A stretch of 64,000 nucleotides of DNA from UBA2377 sp964525935 (GTDB lineage Bacteria; Verrucomicrobiota; Verrucomicrobiia; Opitutales; Opitutaceae), in the NCBI GenBank assembly GCA_964525935.1, contig CAZGJZ010000007.1, forward strand, positions 248,001 to 312,000. Reading direction: 5' to 3'. Every line of letters begins with the position of its first letter. Position 1 is the stretch's first letter. Position numbers and translations under genes: made by a program. Positions 36,314 through 45,079 of the stretch are shown piece after piece. A model generated the notes under the pieces. That model was not told where the DNA came from, searched no databases, and saw only the letters and a program-made list of their open reading frames with translations.

Positions 36314-38443
36314 ATGCACGTCTTTCACCTCTCGCCCCAGGGTAACGATCAATGGACCGGCCGCACCGCGGCTCCCGCCCGCAGTCGCCGCGATGGTCCG
36401 TGGGCCACGCTGACCGGCGCGCGCGACAACCTCCGCGCCCTCCGCGCCGCCGGTAAACTCTCCGGCCCCGCCACCGTCCTCGTCCACGACGGCCGCTACG
36501 CCCTCACCAGCACCGTCGAATTTTCCCCGGCCGATTCCCACACCCACTACGCTGCCGCCCCGCGTGCCACGCCCGTCTTCGATGGTGGCGAAACGCTCAC
36601 GGGCTGGCAGGTCGGCACCCGTAATGGTCGCGCCGAGTGGACGCTCGACCTCGCCGACGTCGCCGCCGGCAAATGGTTTTTCCGCTCCCTCTTCGTCAAC
36701 GGCCGCCGTGCTCCTCGCGCACGTCTCCCGAAATTCTCCCCCGACGCCGTCGGTGCGAAAAACGTTTTCCACATCGGTGAAATCAAAGACCCCGAGGCCG
36801 GCCACCTCTTCGCCGGCAGCGACACCTTCAAGCCCAAGCCCGGCGATGTGCAAAACTGGGCCTCGTTGCCCGATGCCGAGTTCGTCGTGCTCCACTACTG
36901 GGTCGAGGAGCGCCTGCCGCGCCCGCAGCTGAATCCCCGCACCGGTTGGCTCCGCTTCGCACGCCGGTCCGCTTTCAATCTCTACGAGGCCTTCGCCGCC
37001 GCTTACGGCAATCGCGAGCTCGCCCGCTACTACGTCGACAATCTCTTCGAAGCCCTCACCGAGCCCGGCGAGTGGTATCTCAACCGCGAGACCGGCCGGC
37101 TCCACTACCTCCCGCGCCCCGGCGAGACGCCCGCCAACACCGCCATCTCCGCGCCGCGCCTCGACACGTTCATCCGCGCCAGCGGCACGTTTTTCAACGA
37201 CACGATCGACGCCTGCGACGCCCACGCCACGCCGTATCTCCGCGGCCTGCAGTTCACCGGCCTCACCTTCCGCCACGCCGATTGGTTTTCGCCCCTCGCG
37301 ACGATTCCGCAATTCCACCAGGCGCTCGGCTATGGTGACGAACTCCCCATCGGCGGCAGCGTGCAAGCCGCCCACTGCGTGCCCGGCGCCGTGAAATTCC
37401 GCGCCGCGCGCGATTGCGCCATCCGCGACTGCACCATCGAACACGCCGGTCTCTACGGCCTCGAATTCGACGAGGGCTGCCGCCAGTGCTCCGCGGTGGG
37501 CAACCACCTCCACGATCTCGGCGCCGGCGGCATCCGCGGGGGCGGCACCGACCTGGACGGCCACCTCGACGGTCGCACGGGTTACCTCACGATCACCGAC
37601 AACACGATCCACCACATCGGCCGCATCTTTCACCAAGGCGTCGGAGTCTTCCTCGGCCACGCCTTCGACAGCACCGTCGCCCACAACCACATCCATCACG
37701 CCTGCTACACCGGCATCTCCACCGGCTGGACCTGGGGCTACCGCGAGACCCCTTCGCGCAACAACCGGATCGAGCACAATCTCATCCACGACATCGGCGC
37801 CGGCATCCTCAGCGACATGGGCGGCATCTACACGCTCGGCGTGCAACCCGGCACCATCATCCGCGGCAATCACCTTCACGACATCTGGTCGCAGGACTAC
37901 GGCGGCTGGGGCATCTACCTCGATGAAGGCACCTCCCACCTCCTCATCGAGCACAACCTCGTGCACGATACCAAGGACGCCCCGTTCAACATTCACTTCG
38001 CCCGCGAAAACGTTGTCCGCCACAACATCTTCGCCCGCGGCCAGAACGCGCTCGTCTCCGTTTCCCGGGTCGAGCCCGGCCAATACAGCGCCAATTTTTT
38101 CAACAACCTCGTCGTCGGTCCCGGCAAACGGCTCTTCTGCGGCGGCTACAAGGGCAATATCGCCGACGGCGCACTCGTCTCCAACGCCAACTGCTTCTGG
38201 AATCCCGCCGGCCCCCTGCCCGCCAGCGCCAACCCGCGCACCAGCACGCCCAACGCCCCGAAGCAGATCAGCTGGACCGCATGGAAAAAAGCCGGCCACG
38301 ACAGCCTCTCCCTCGTCGCCGACCCCAAGCTCACCGAAGGTAAAAAGACGTGGCGCGTCGCCAAAAACTCCCCGGCCCTGAAACTCGGCTTCAAGCCCTG
38401 GGACTGGTCGAAGTGCGGCCCGCGCCCGCCAACCAAGCGCTAG
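36314..38443 (+). CDS. Right-handed parallel beta-helix protein, copy 2
   Basis: A 709-residue close paralog of the 32442-34559 gene. Identical runs include GARDNLRALRAAGKLSGP, DNLFEALTEPGEWYL and SDMGGIYTLGVQPG. Again there is no signal peptide. The beta-helix coils carry TDNTIHHIGR, VAHNHIHHA and IRGNHLHDIWSQDYGGWGIY. The N-terminus differs (HLSPQGNDQWTGRTAAPARS). Duplicates separated by two unrelated genes suggest either insertion of the GNAT-epimerase pair into a tandem duplication or a larger duplication followed by loss. Confidence 0.88.
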   Translation: MHVFHLSPQGNDQWTGRTAAPARSRRDGPWATLTGARDNLRALRAAGKLSGPATVLVHDGRYALTSTVEFSPADSHTHYAAAPRATPVFDGGETLTGWQVGTRNGRAEWTLDLADVAAGKWFFRSLFVNGRRAPRARLPKFSPDAVGAKNVFHIGEIKDPEAGHLFAGSDTFKPKPGDVQNWASLPDAEFVVLHYWVEERLPRPQLNPRTGWLRFARRSAFNLYEAFAAAYGNRELARYYVDNLFEALTEPGEWYLNRETGRLHYLPRPGETPANTAISAPRLDTFIRASGTFFNDTIDACDAHATPYLRGLQFTGLTFRHADWFSPLATIPQFHQALGYGDELPIGGSVQAAHCVPGAVKFRAARDCAIRDCTIEHAGLYGLEFDEGCRQCSAVGNHLHDLGAGGIRGGGTDLDGHLDGRTGYLTITDNTIHHIGRIFHQGVGVFLGHAFDSTVAHNHIHHACYTGISTGWTWGYRETPSRNNRIEHNLIHDIGAGILSDMGGIYTLGVQPGTIIRGNHLHDIWSQDYGGWGIYLDEGTSHLLIEHNLVHDTKDAPFNIHFARENVVRHNIFARGQNALVSVSRVEPGQYSANFFNNLVVGPGKRLFCGGYKGNIADGALVSNANCFWNPAGPLPASANPRTSTPNAPKQISWTAWKKAGHDSLSLVADPKLTEGKKTWRVAKNSPALKLGFKPWDWSKCGPRPPTKR

Positions 38444-38458
38444 CCGCGGCACGCTGAC

Positions 38459-38578
38459 TCGTTCTCATTCTCCTAATCGTTCTCGTTCTCTTCTCGTCCT
38501 TTCCGATTACGATTAGGAGTAAGAAAACGAGAACGACTTCCTTCAAAATTCTTCCGTGTCTTCCGCGTGTTCCGTGGG
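38459..38578. repeat. Inverted pair of TCGTTCTC phrases plus a TTCCGTG phrase
   Basis: The left arm (38459-38490) is TCGTTCTCATTCTCCTAATC followed by GTTCTCGTTCTC. The right arm (38503-38536) contains the complementary core ACGATTAGGAG and GAGAACGA. A third phrase, CTTCCGTGTCTTCCGCGTG with TTCCGTGGG (38551-38578), follows and ends 19 bases before the M20 start. The first phrase is a relative of 8141-8174. Confidence 0.65.
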
Positions 38579-38596
38579 CAAGCTCGGGTGATCACC

Positions 38597-39751
38597 ATGT
38601 CCCCCGACGCTCTCCGCGATCTTCTCATCCGCTGGTGCAATCAGAACTCCGGCAGCGAGAACTACGCCGGCCTCGACGCCATGCGCGCGCTCCTCGCCGC
38701 CGAGTTCGCCACCCTTCCCGGCGCGACCGTCGAACACCTGCCCCTCACTGGCACTCCCGCCCTCGCCCTGCGTATCCGCGTGCGGCCCGCCGCGCCGCAC
38801 CAACTCTTCTTCAGCGGCCACTACGACACCGTTTACGAAAAACAAAGCGCCTTCCAAACCTGCACGCTCACAGCGCCCGATATCCTGCGCGGTCCCGGCG
38901 TGGCCGACATGAAAGGTGGCCTCGTCGTGATGCTCGCCGCCCTCCGCGAGTTCGAGCAAGGCCCCCACGCCGCCCAGCTCGGCTACGAAATTCTCCTCGG
39001 CCCCGATGAGGAGATCGGCTCCGCCGGCACCGAACCGCTGCTCACCGCCGCCGCGGCGCGCCACCGCTTCGCCCTCGTGTTCGAGCCCGCCCGCAGCAAC
39101 GGCGACCTCGTCAAATCGCGCAAAGGCACCGGCATCTTCACGCTCACCGTCCACGGCCGCGCCGCCCACGCCGGCCGGGATCCCGCCGCCGGCCGCAACG
39201 CCATCCTCGCGCTCTGTGAGCTGCTCCCCCAGGTCGACACCCTCAGCCGCGAATTGCCCGGCGTGATGATCAATGTCGGCGCCATCCGCGGCGGCGGAGT
39301 CGTCAACATCGTCCCCGACCTCGCCAGCGCCGATCTCAATGTTCGTATTACTCACAGCGGTGACGACGCGCACTTCATCGTCCGGCTCAACGAGATCATC
39401 GCTCCGCTCAACGCCCGCGATGGCTACCGCGCTGTTGTCACCGGCCGTTTCAACCGCGGCCCCAAGGTCGAGACCGCCGCCGAAATCGCCATGTTCGCCG
39501 CGTGGCAGGCCTGCGCCCGCGCAATCGGCGTCACCTTCGACTGGCAACACGTCGGCGGTGGCTCCGACGGCAACATCCTCTCCGCCGCCGGCCTGCCCAA
39601 TCTCGATGGTCTCGGCCCGGTCGGCGACGGCCTGCACAGTGACCGCGAATTTATCCGTATTTCCAGCCTGACTGAACGAGCCCACATCGCTGCGCGTTGG
39701 ATCACCGGCGTCGCCAGCGGCGCCATCGTCCTGCCGACTCGCCGCCTATGA
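38597..39751 (+). CDS. M20-family metallopeptidase, glutamate-carboxypeptidase type
   Basis: 384 residues. Metal motifs are FFSGHYDTVYE (H-x-D), GPGVADMKGG and GPDEEIGSAG with the catalytic E-E, plus the late HSDREF. The dimerisation lid lies about residues 190-300. It resembles carboxypeptidase G2-like enzymes that release C-terminal glutamate or hydrolyse amino-acyl amides. No signal peptide is visible. The stop overlaps the TspO start as ATGA, so the two are co-translated. Confidence 0.9.
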   Translation: MSPDALRDLLIRWCNQNSGSENYAGLDAMRALLAAEFATLPGATVEHLPLTGTPALALRIRVRPAAPHQLFFSGHYDTVYEKQSAFQTCTLTAPDILRGPGVADMKGGLVVMLAALREFEQGPHAAQLGYEILLGPDEEIGSAGTEPLLTAAAARHRFALVFEPARSNGDLVKSRKGTGIFTLTVHGRAAHAGRDPAAGRNAILALCELLPQVDTLSRELPGVMINVGAIRGGGVVNIVPDLASADLNVRITHSGDDAHFIVRLNEIIAPLNARDGYRAVVTGRFNRGPKVETAAEIAMFAAWQACARAIGVTFDWQHVGGGSDGNILSAAGLPNLDGLGPVGDGLHSDREFIRISSLTERAHIAARWITGVASGAIVLPTRRL

Positions 39752-40239
39752 ATACCACACCCGCCGCTCCACGCTCCTGGCTCGCGCTCGTCGGCATTCT
39801 TCTCGCCTCGTTCACCGCCGCCGGCATCGGAGGCAGCGCCACGGCCGAGTCCGTGCAAACATGGTATCCTTTGTTGAACAAGCCCGCCTGGAATCCGCCG
39901 ACCTGGGTTTTCGGACCAGCGTGGACGCTTCTATACATTCTCATGAGCGTGGCTGCATGGCGCATCTGGCAGCGGCAAACCCAACCAGGCGCCAAGCGGG
40001 CTATCGGTCTGTTCTTTGGTCAGCTCGCGCTCAACGCGCTGTGGTCCGTCCTCTTCTTCGGCCTCCAGCGCCCGGACCTCGCCCTCACCGAGCTTTTGCT
40101 ACTTTGGCTGCTGCTGGTGGTGATCCAGCGTGCGTTCTGGAAAATAGACCGCGTCGCCGGCTGGCTTTGGATGCCCTACCTCGCGTGGGTGAGTTTCGCC
40201 ACCACGCTGAACGCCGCCATCTGGTGGCTCAACCGCTAG
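39748..40239 (+). CDS. tspO: Tryptophan-rich sensory protein / translocator TspO
   Basis: A 163-residue, five-helix membrane protein with the TspO/MBR signature: WYPLLNKPAWNPPTWVFGPAWTLLYILMS. W-rich segments continue (GLFFGQLALNALWSVLFFGLQ). TspO binds porphyrins and modulates tetrapyrrole metabolism or stress. It is coupled to the M20 peptidase by an ATGA overlap, and its last 11 bases overlap the convergent hemolysin III gene. Confidence 0.94.
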   Translation: MNTTPAAPRSWLALVGILLASFTAAGIGGSATAESVQTWYPLLNKPAWNPPTWVFGPAWTLLYILMSVAAWRIWQRQTQPGAKRAIGLFFGQLALNALWSVLFFGLQRPDLALTELLLLWLLLVVIQRAFWKIDRVAGWLWMPYLAWVSFATTLNAAIWWLNR

Positions 40240-40882
40240 CCTGCGGCACCACGTAGCCAAACACCGCCACCCAGTGGCAGATGCTGCCACCGAGCACGAA
40301 CAGGTGCCAGATCGCGTGGTGATACGGCAGCCGCTTCCAGAGATAAAAAACTGTCCCTGCAGAGTAGCATGCGCCGCCGACCAGCAACCACTCCACCCCA
40401 GCCCGCGGCAATGCCACCAGCAAGGGCTTGAAAGCGATCAGCACCAGCCAGCCCATGCCCAGATAGATCAGGGTCGAGACCACGCGAAACCGGCCCGCGA
40501 ACCAGAACTTCATCACGATGCCGATCGCCGCGAGAGCCCAAATCACGCCAAACAGGCTCCAGCCCCAGGGTCCGCGCAGGCTCACCAGCAAAAACGGCGT
40601 GTAGCTGCCGGCGATCAGCAGAAAAATCGCCGCATGGTCGAACTTGCGCAGCAACCGCTTTAGCTCTGCCCGGCGGAAACTGTGGTAGAGCGTCGAAGCA
40701 GTGTAGAGTGCGATCAGGCTCGCGCCGAAAATCGCCGTGCTCGTGACATGCCATGCATCCCCATGCAGCGCCGAAAACACCACCAGCAAAACCAGGCCGG
40801 CCACACTCAGCACCATACCCAGCCCATGCGTGGCGCTGTTGGCCCATTCCTCCCGTGGCGTGTAGGCGGCAGACTCTGACAT
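40229..40882 (-). CDS. Hemolysin III (PAQR/YqfA) family membrane protein
   Basis: A 217-residue, seven-helix protein. The PAQR zinc-site histidines appear in STLYHSF (H67), KFDHAAIFLLIAGSYTPF (H83) and the late YHHAIWHLFVLGGSICHW. The family is widespread; despite its name most bacterial members are not proven cytolysins. Probably an inner-membrane protein affecting lipid or membrane homeostasis. It converges on tspO with an 11-base overlap. Confidence 0.93.
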   Translation of the reverse strand: MSESAAYTPREEWANSATHGLGMVLSVAGLVLLVVFSALHGDAWHVTSTAIFGASLIALYTASTLYHSFRRAELKRLLRKFDHAAIFLLIAGSYTPFLLVSLRGPWGWSLFGVIWALAAIGIVMKFWFAGRFRVVSTLIYLGMGWLVLIAFKPLLVALPRAGVEWLLVGGACYSAGTVFYLWKRLPYHHAIWHLFVLGGSICHWVAVFGYVVPQASG

Positions 40883-40932
40883 GCGCCCATCCTCGCCTTG
40901 CCTCCGCGCCTTCGCAAGCCTTGGGTCCTGCC

Positions 40933-41445
40933 ATGAAAATCACCCCGCTGCCCTTCGTCGTCCTCTTCGGATTTTCCCTGACCACGCTGTCCGCCGCCGA
41001 GACCGGCAAACTCGAAAAAGCCAAGGAGGCCATCAAGGAAGCCGCCCACGAAACCGCCGAGGCCACCAAAGCCGCGGCCAAGGTCACCAAGGAAAAGGCC
41101 GTCGAGCTCGGCACCGCCACGAAGGCGGGGGCCGTGAAGGCTTACGACAAGACCGTCGCCGGCACCAAGGTCGCCGCCGAGGCAACCAAGGAGAAATCCA
41201 AGGAAATCTACGCCGCGACCAAGGAAGGCTCCGCCAAAGCTTACGAAGCCACCAAGGAGGCCACGATCAAGGCCGCCGACAAAACCGTCGAAGTGACGAA
41301 AGACGCCGCCCACGCCACCAAGGAAAAAACCCTCGACCTCCTGACCACGAAGGAAGAACTCGCCCGCTACGACGCCAACCAAGACGGCCGCCTCGACGAG
41401 TCCGAACGCGCCAAGCTAAAAGCCGAAAAAGCCGCGGCAAAGTAA
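40933..41445 (+). CDS. Exported LEA-like helical protein with C-terminal EF-hand
   Basis: 170 residues with a signal peptide (residues 1-21, ending LSAAE). Residues 25-135 iterate 11-residue Lys/Ala/Thr/Glu blocks (ATKEKAVELGT, ATKAGAVKAYDKT), the pattern of group-3 LEA or apolipoprotein-like helices. The C-terminus carries a canonical 12-residue EF-hand loop DANQDGRLDESE (147-158). I do not know this combination as a named family. It may protect the envelope during stress in a calcium-dependent way; this is inference. Confidence 0.85.
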   Translation: MKITPLPFVVLFGFSLTTLSAAETGKLEKAKEAIKEAAHETAEATKAAAKVTKEKAVELGTATKAGAVKAYDKTVAGTKVAAEATKEKSKEIYAATKEGSAKAYEATKEATIKAADKTVEVTKDAAHATKEKTLDLLTTKEELARYDANQDGRLDESERAKLKAEKAAAK

Positions 41446-41456
41446 TTCCCGGTGCA

Positions 41457-41497
41457 GGCGACTCGCCTGTATTTCGAAGCGGGCGGCGACCCGCCCT
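41457..41497. repeat. Two adjacent REP-like hairpins
   Basis: CAGGCGACTCGCCTG and GGGCGGCGACCCGCCC form two short perfect-stem hairpins in tandem, directly after the LEA-like gene. They share the GGCGAC core. No T tract follows, so they look like repeat elements rather than a terminator. Confidence 0.6.
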
Positions 41498-41501
41498 CCT
41501 A

Positions 41502-41550
41502 GTAAATTCGCCGATATGAACTAGCAGGCTGGTTCATATCGATGATTTAC
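41502..41550. promoter_or_regulatory. Candidate GntR operator: CGATATGAAC-N10-GTTCATATCG
   Basis: A perfect 10-bp inverted repeat at 41512-41521 and 41532-41541, with its arms separated by 10 bases. Outer bases extend the symmetry (GTAAAT at 41502 and ATTTAC at 41545-41550). It lies about 45 bases upstream of the GntR start. Position, symmetry and AT-rich character fit autoregulation by the adjacent regulator. Confidence 0.55.
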
Positions 41551-41592
41551 CCTCGCGCCAGTTTTGCTACGCGCCCTTAACGCGCAGTGATT

Positions 41593-42039
41593 ATGGTGAT
41601 GATGAAGATCGACCGCACTTGGCCTCTCACGCCCACTGAGCAGCTAAAGTCGCAACTGCGTCTTGCCATCCGCACCGGCACGCTGCGAACCCATCATATC
41701 CTACCAACCGTCAAGGCGCTCGCGTCGGAGCTGTCCCTCAACGCCAACACCGTCGCCGCCGTTTATCGCGACTTGGCCCGCGAGGGATTGATCACCCAAC
41801 ACCGTCGTGGCGGCACCCGGGTCGCGGCAGGACCGTTTCCGCGCGCCAAAGGTGAACGCGAACTCCTCGCCCTCGCTGACCGTTTTATCCGTTTTGCGCA
41901 AAACCATCAGTGCTCTGGCGCGGACATGCTGCGCCTGATCGCCGGCCGCTGGCTGACTCCGGGCTTCCCTGCCTACCCGGACGAAGGGCGCTACCCGCTC
42001 TACGACTTCCTGCAAAATCATGACTACGATCAAGCCTAA
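41593..42039 (+). CDS. GntR-family transcriptional regulator (short, YtrA-like)
   Basis: A 148-residue protein. The winged helix-turn-helix covers residues about 12-80 (LPTVKALASELSLNANTVAAVYRDLAREGLI). The remaining 60 residues are a short helical tail, too small for the usual FadR or UTRA effector domains, so it resembles the YtrA subgroup. The start could be ATG 41593 or one of the ATGs at 41599 and 41602. Its 3' end overlaps the next gene by 20 bases, indicating coupled translation and a direct regulatory link. Confidence 0.88.
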   Translation: MVMMKIDRTWPLTPTEQLKSQLRLAIRTGTLRTHHILPTVKALASELSLNANTVAAVYRDLAREGLITQHRRGGTRVAAGPFPRAKGERELLALADRFIRFAQNHQCSGADMLRLIAGRWLTPGFPAYPDEGRYPLYDFLQNHDYDQA

Positions 42040-43345
42040 GCCTATCGCTGACGCCGGTCCCGACTACGTCGAGTCCTCGTTCCCTCGCGGAGATTTCCCC
42101 GCCTACGACTGGACCCAGCGACCCATCGCGCTGCCTCCTACTGTTTGGACCACCGAAACTACGCATCGAGATGGACAACAAGGTGGTTTGCCACTGACCA
42201 CCGCGCAAAGCCTGCGCGTCTATGAACTAATGTGCACCTTCACCGGCCAATCCGGCGCGGTGCGACAGGCCGAATTTTTTGTCTACCGACCTGCCGATCG
42301 CGATGCGCTGAGCGGCGCGTTGGCGCGTTGGCGCGACGGCGCCCCGGTCGAACCTACCACCTGGATCCGCGCCACGACAAAGGACGTCGCACTCATTCGC
42401 GCCCTCGGCGTCCGTGAAACCGGCATGCTTGCTTCGATTTCCGACTATCACACGTTTCACAAATTCACGCCTAGCGGCCGCCGTTCCGCGGTTGAACACT
42501 ATCTTGCGGCCGTGCGCACAACACTGGAGGCCGGGATCAGGCCGCGACTGCATTTGGAAGACGCCACCCGAGCGCCGCTTGACGTCATCAGTTGGTTTGT
42601 GGACGCCGTGCAGGAAATCGCCGTCCAGCATCCACCGGCCCTGCGTCCCAAATTCCGCATCTGCGACACCATGGGCGTGGGCTTGCCTTATGAAGATGTG
42701 GCCGCGCCCCGCAGCGTGCCGCGGATTTTTCAGCGCCTGCGCGCCCAAGGCCTCACAACCGAGGCTCTCGAGTTCCATCCCCACAATGACACGTGGATGA
42801 TCGTGCCCAACTGTCTAGCCGCCGTGCGGGCCGGTTGCGGCGCCATCAACGGCACTCTGCTCGGCAAAGGCGAACGCACCGGCAACGCTCCACTCGAAGC
42901 CGTCCTGCTGCACCTGATCGGCATGGGCTACTTTCCGGAATCACGCCCTGACTTCACCGCACTAAATCAGCTCGCCGAATTTTATGAGCAAATTGGTCAC
43001 GGCGTGCCGCCTAAATATCCGCTCTTTGGCCGCGACGCTCATCGCACCCGAGCGGGTATTCACGCCGACGGACTCAACAAATTCTGGTGGATGTATGCGC
43101 CATTCGATGTGCCCAAGCTTCTGGGCCGCCCGCTGGAAGTTTCTCTAACCAAAGACTCCGGCTTGGCGGGAGTGATCTTCCTGCTGCGGCAACATCAGGG
43201 CATCGATCTGCCCAAGGACGACCCTCGGGTGCAACAAATCCAAGCGTGGGTTACACAGCAATTCGACGACGGCCGTCAGACTAGCATCGAGTGGGAAGAA
43301 CTGGCGCCCATCGCGGCGAGGCTCCTCAACCTCGCCATGGTGTGA
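42020..43345 (+). CDS. DRE-TIM metallolyase (homocitrate/2-isopropylmalate-synthase-like condensing enzyme)
   Basis: 441 residues with the DRE-TIM barrel motifs: HRDGQQ at 49-54 (R50, D51, Q54), a LHLEDATRAP strand, HPHNDTW for metal binding and GTLLGKGERTGNAPLE, as in acyl-CoA-condensing synthases. It lacks the LeuA regulatory domain. Possible reactions are Re-citrate, homocitrate or a related aldol/Claisen condensation; the sequence alone does not decide. It overlaps the GntR gene by 20 bases. Codon use is less GC-biased than in most neighbours. No other genes of a pathway follow. Confidence 0.82.
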   Translation: MTTIKPKPIADAGPDYVESSFPRGDFPAYDWTQRPIALPPTVWTTETTHRDGQQGGLPLTTAQSLRVYELMCTFTGQSGAVRQAEFFVYRPADRDALSGALARWRDGAPVEPTTWIRATTKDVALIRALGVRETGMLASISDYHTFHKFTPSGRRSAVEHYLAAVRTTLEAGIRPRLHLEDATRAPLDVISWFVDAVQEIAVQHPPALRPKFRICDTMGVGLPYEDVAAPRSVPRIFQRLRAQGLTTEALEFHPHNDTWMIVPNCLAAVRAGCGAINGTLLGKGERTGNAPLEAVLLHLIGMGYFPESRPDFTALNQLAEFYEQIGHGVPPKYPLFGRDAHRTRAGIHADGLNKFWWMYAPFDVPKLLGRPLEVSLTKDSGLAGVIFLLRQHQGIDLPKDDPRVQQIQAWVTQQFDDGRQTSIEWEELAPIAARLLNLAMV

Positions 43346-43367
43346 TCTGCGCCGACCGCCGCAAACG

Positions 43368-45032
43368 TCACGGATTCGGGCTCACTGGGTCGGTCGGCTG
43401 CTGGTAGTGCACCGGATAAGTCTGGGCGCTGGCGGCGAGTTTCAGGAACTTGTCCAGTGGCACCACTTCCACGGGCTCGCTCAGGCTCTCGAGGATCTGC
43501 GTCACCTTCTCCACCGTGTTGCTCTCGCGGATGTGTAGCAGCAGGAAATACGGACGCTGCGGGTTCAGCTGGATCAGTTCCTCGATGTCCGCCGCGGCTT
43601 CAGCCACCGGCCGGCTCACATCGAGATAATAGTCGTAGCTGATAAAGGGTTTGCCGTCGCGCAGGTCGAACGTGCGCGCCGTGCCGTAGCCGTTGATGAA
43701 GCCCAACACATCGGGAAACTCGTGATAATAGCGGTCGACGACTTCCTTCGGCAGGTCGGTGTTGCCGACATGGCGGTTGCCCTCGGAGTAGTCCATGATC
43801 TCCATCACATTCAGGTCGAGTTGCTTCATCAGCCCGCGCGCATCGGCCATGAGCGCCGGAAATTTATCCGCGGGGATCGACTTCGGATACATGTAGCCCG
43901 GACCGCTGAGGCCGGCGATGAAGTAGTCGTTGGGCGACTTGTCCTCGTAGAAATACTGCAGCGCAGGCGGGTTCATCCACACCCAGTTCATCAACACCTG
44001 CCAGCCGTAGGGAATTTTGCCGCGACCGGGCTTGGTCCACGCCCCGATGCCCATGGCGTCGGTGGCGACGGCCGCGATGTAGACTTTCTTCTCCGCCACG
44101 AGTTTGGCGTCGGGTGCGACGTTGTGGCTGTTGGTGAACTTGAAGTCCGGCGTGAGCGGAATCTGGCAGGTGAAGGAAACGTTCGGCAGGTTGTGCAGGC
44201 CCTCCATCTTCAGGCCGTAGTTGCCCACCAGCGTGGTGTGCTGCCCCTCGGTGTCCTTCCCATAGGAATGCCAGCCGAGCACGATGCTTGCGGGATTCTG
44301 GCGGGTGAAAATTTTGCGCAGCAGCGCCAGTTCCTTCGGATGCTTCGGGTTGGCCGAGAGGTCGGAGAAAAACGCGCGCTGCATGATGCCGAAATCGGCG
44401 ATGCCGGGTTGCATCTCGATGCCGGCGTGGCCGCCGAGCACAACGTAGTAATCGCGGGAGCACTGCTCGAAATAGTGGTCGTAGGCCCACTGGTAAATTT
44501 CGTCGTCAGGCTTGCCGCGGAAGATGCCGCGCAGGTCTTCGACTTTTTTCAGGCCGTGCTTTTCGGCGAGCGGGATCAGATCTTCGCTGACGACCAGCGC
44601 ATCGCGCACACCGGCTACGGTGAAAGCGACGATCAGCGAGGAACGCACCTCGCGGTCCCAGACCACGTAGCCCTTGGCGTATTTGGCGTAGAGCGCCAGC
44701 GCGGCGTCAGCATCGTCCAAGCCGAGGCGGTTGAACTTCATGCCATGGCGCTTTTCCAAAAAGCCCTCCAGCGGCCGCACGATTTCCCACTGCCAGTGCG
44801 TCGGGTATTCGAGGTAGATGCGCGGGTAATCGCGGTTGGCGAGGCCTTGCAGTGAGATGAGCAGCGCGTGCCCGGGCACATCGCCATCCATGCGCCAGTT
44901 TTCCGAAAGCGGAATCAGCGTCGCTTCGGCGGGAGCCTTGGCAACTTTGGCCGGCACGGGCTGGGCCGACGCGGTGACGACAACGGCGCCGAGGCCCACC
45001 AGGGCGATGAAAAGAGAAAGAAAGGAACGCAT
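43368..45032 (-). CDS. Secreted GxGYxYP-domain protein
   Basis: 554 residues with a signal peptide (MRSFLSLFIALVGLGAVVVT, AxA site in TASAQ). It has the eponymous motif as GPGYMYP, in the region NDYFIAGLSGPGYMYPKS. The family is a putative glycoside-hydrolase-like or carbohydrate-processing domain known from Bacteroidetes and Verrucomicrobia. It is probably periplasmic. A short secreted protein gene lies just upstream in the same orientation, so the two may be an operon. Confidence 0.88.
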   Translation of the reverse strand: MRSFLSLFIALVGLGAVVVTASAQPVPAKVAKAPAEATLIPLSENWRMDGDVPGHALLISLQGLANRDYPRIYLEYPTHWQWEIVRPLEGFLEKRHGMKFNRLGLDDADAALALYAKYAKGYVVWDREVRSSLIVAFTVAGVRDALVVSEDLIPLAEKHGLKKVEDLRGIFRGKPDDEIYQWAYDHYFEQCSRDYYVVLGGHAGIEMQPGIADFGIMQRAFFSDLSANPKHPKELALLRKIFTRQNPASIVLGWHSYGKDTEGQHTTLVGNYGLKMEGLHNLPNVSFTCQIPLTPDFKFTNSHNVAPDAKLVAEKKVYIAAVATDAMGIGAWTKPGRGKIPYGWQVLMNWVWMNPPALQYFYEDKSPNDYFIAGLSGPGYMYPKSIPADKFPALMADARGLMKQLDLNVMEIMDYSEGNRHVGNTDLPKEVVDRYYHEFPDVLGFINGYGTARTFDLRDGKPFISYDYYLDVSRPVAEAAADIEELIQLNPQRPYFLLLHIRESNTVEKVTQILESLSEPVEVVPLDKFLKLAASAQTYPVHYQQPTDPVSPNP

Positions 45033-45079
45033 GGCGACAGGGTTTCGTTTGGAAGGCGTGGTTGGATGCAGCACCGCGC

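Noticed and set aside
42020..43345. Assignment as leuA (2-isopropylmalate synthase)
   Set aside because: The LeuA regulatory C-terminal domain is missing and no leu genes are nearby; only the superfamily is supported.
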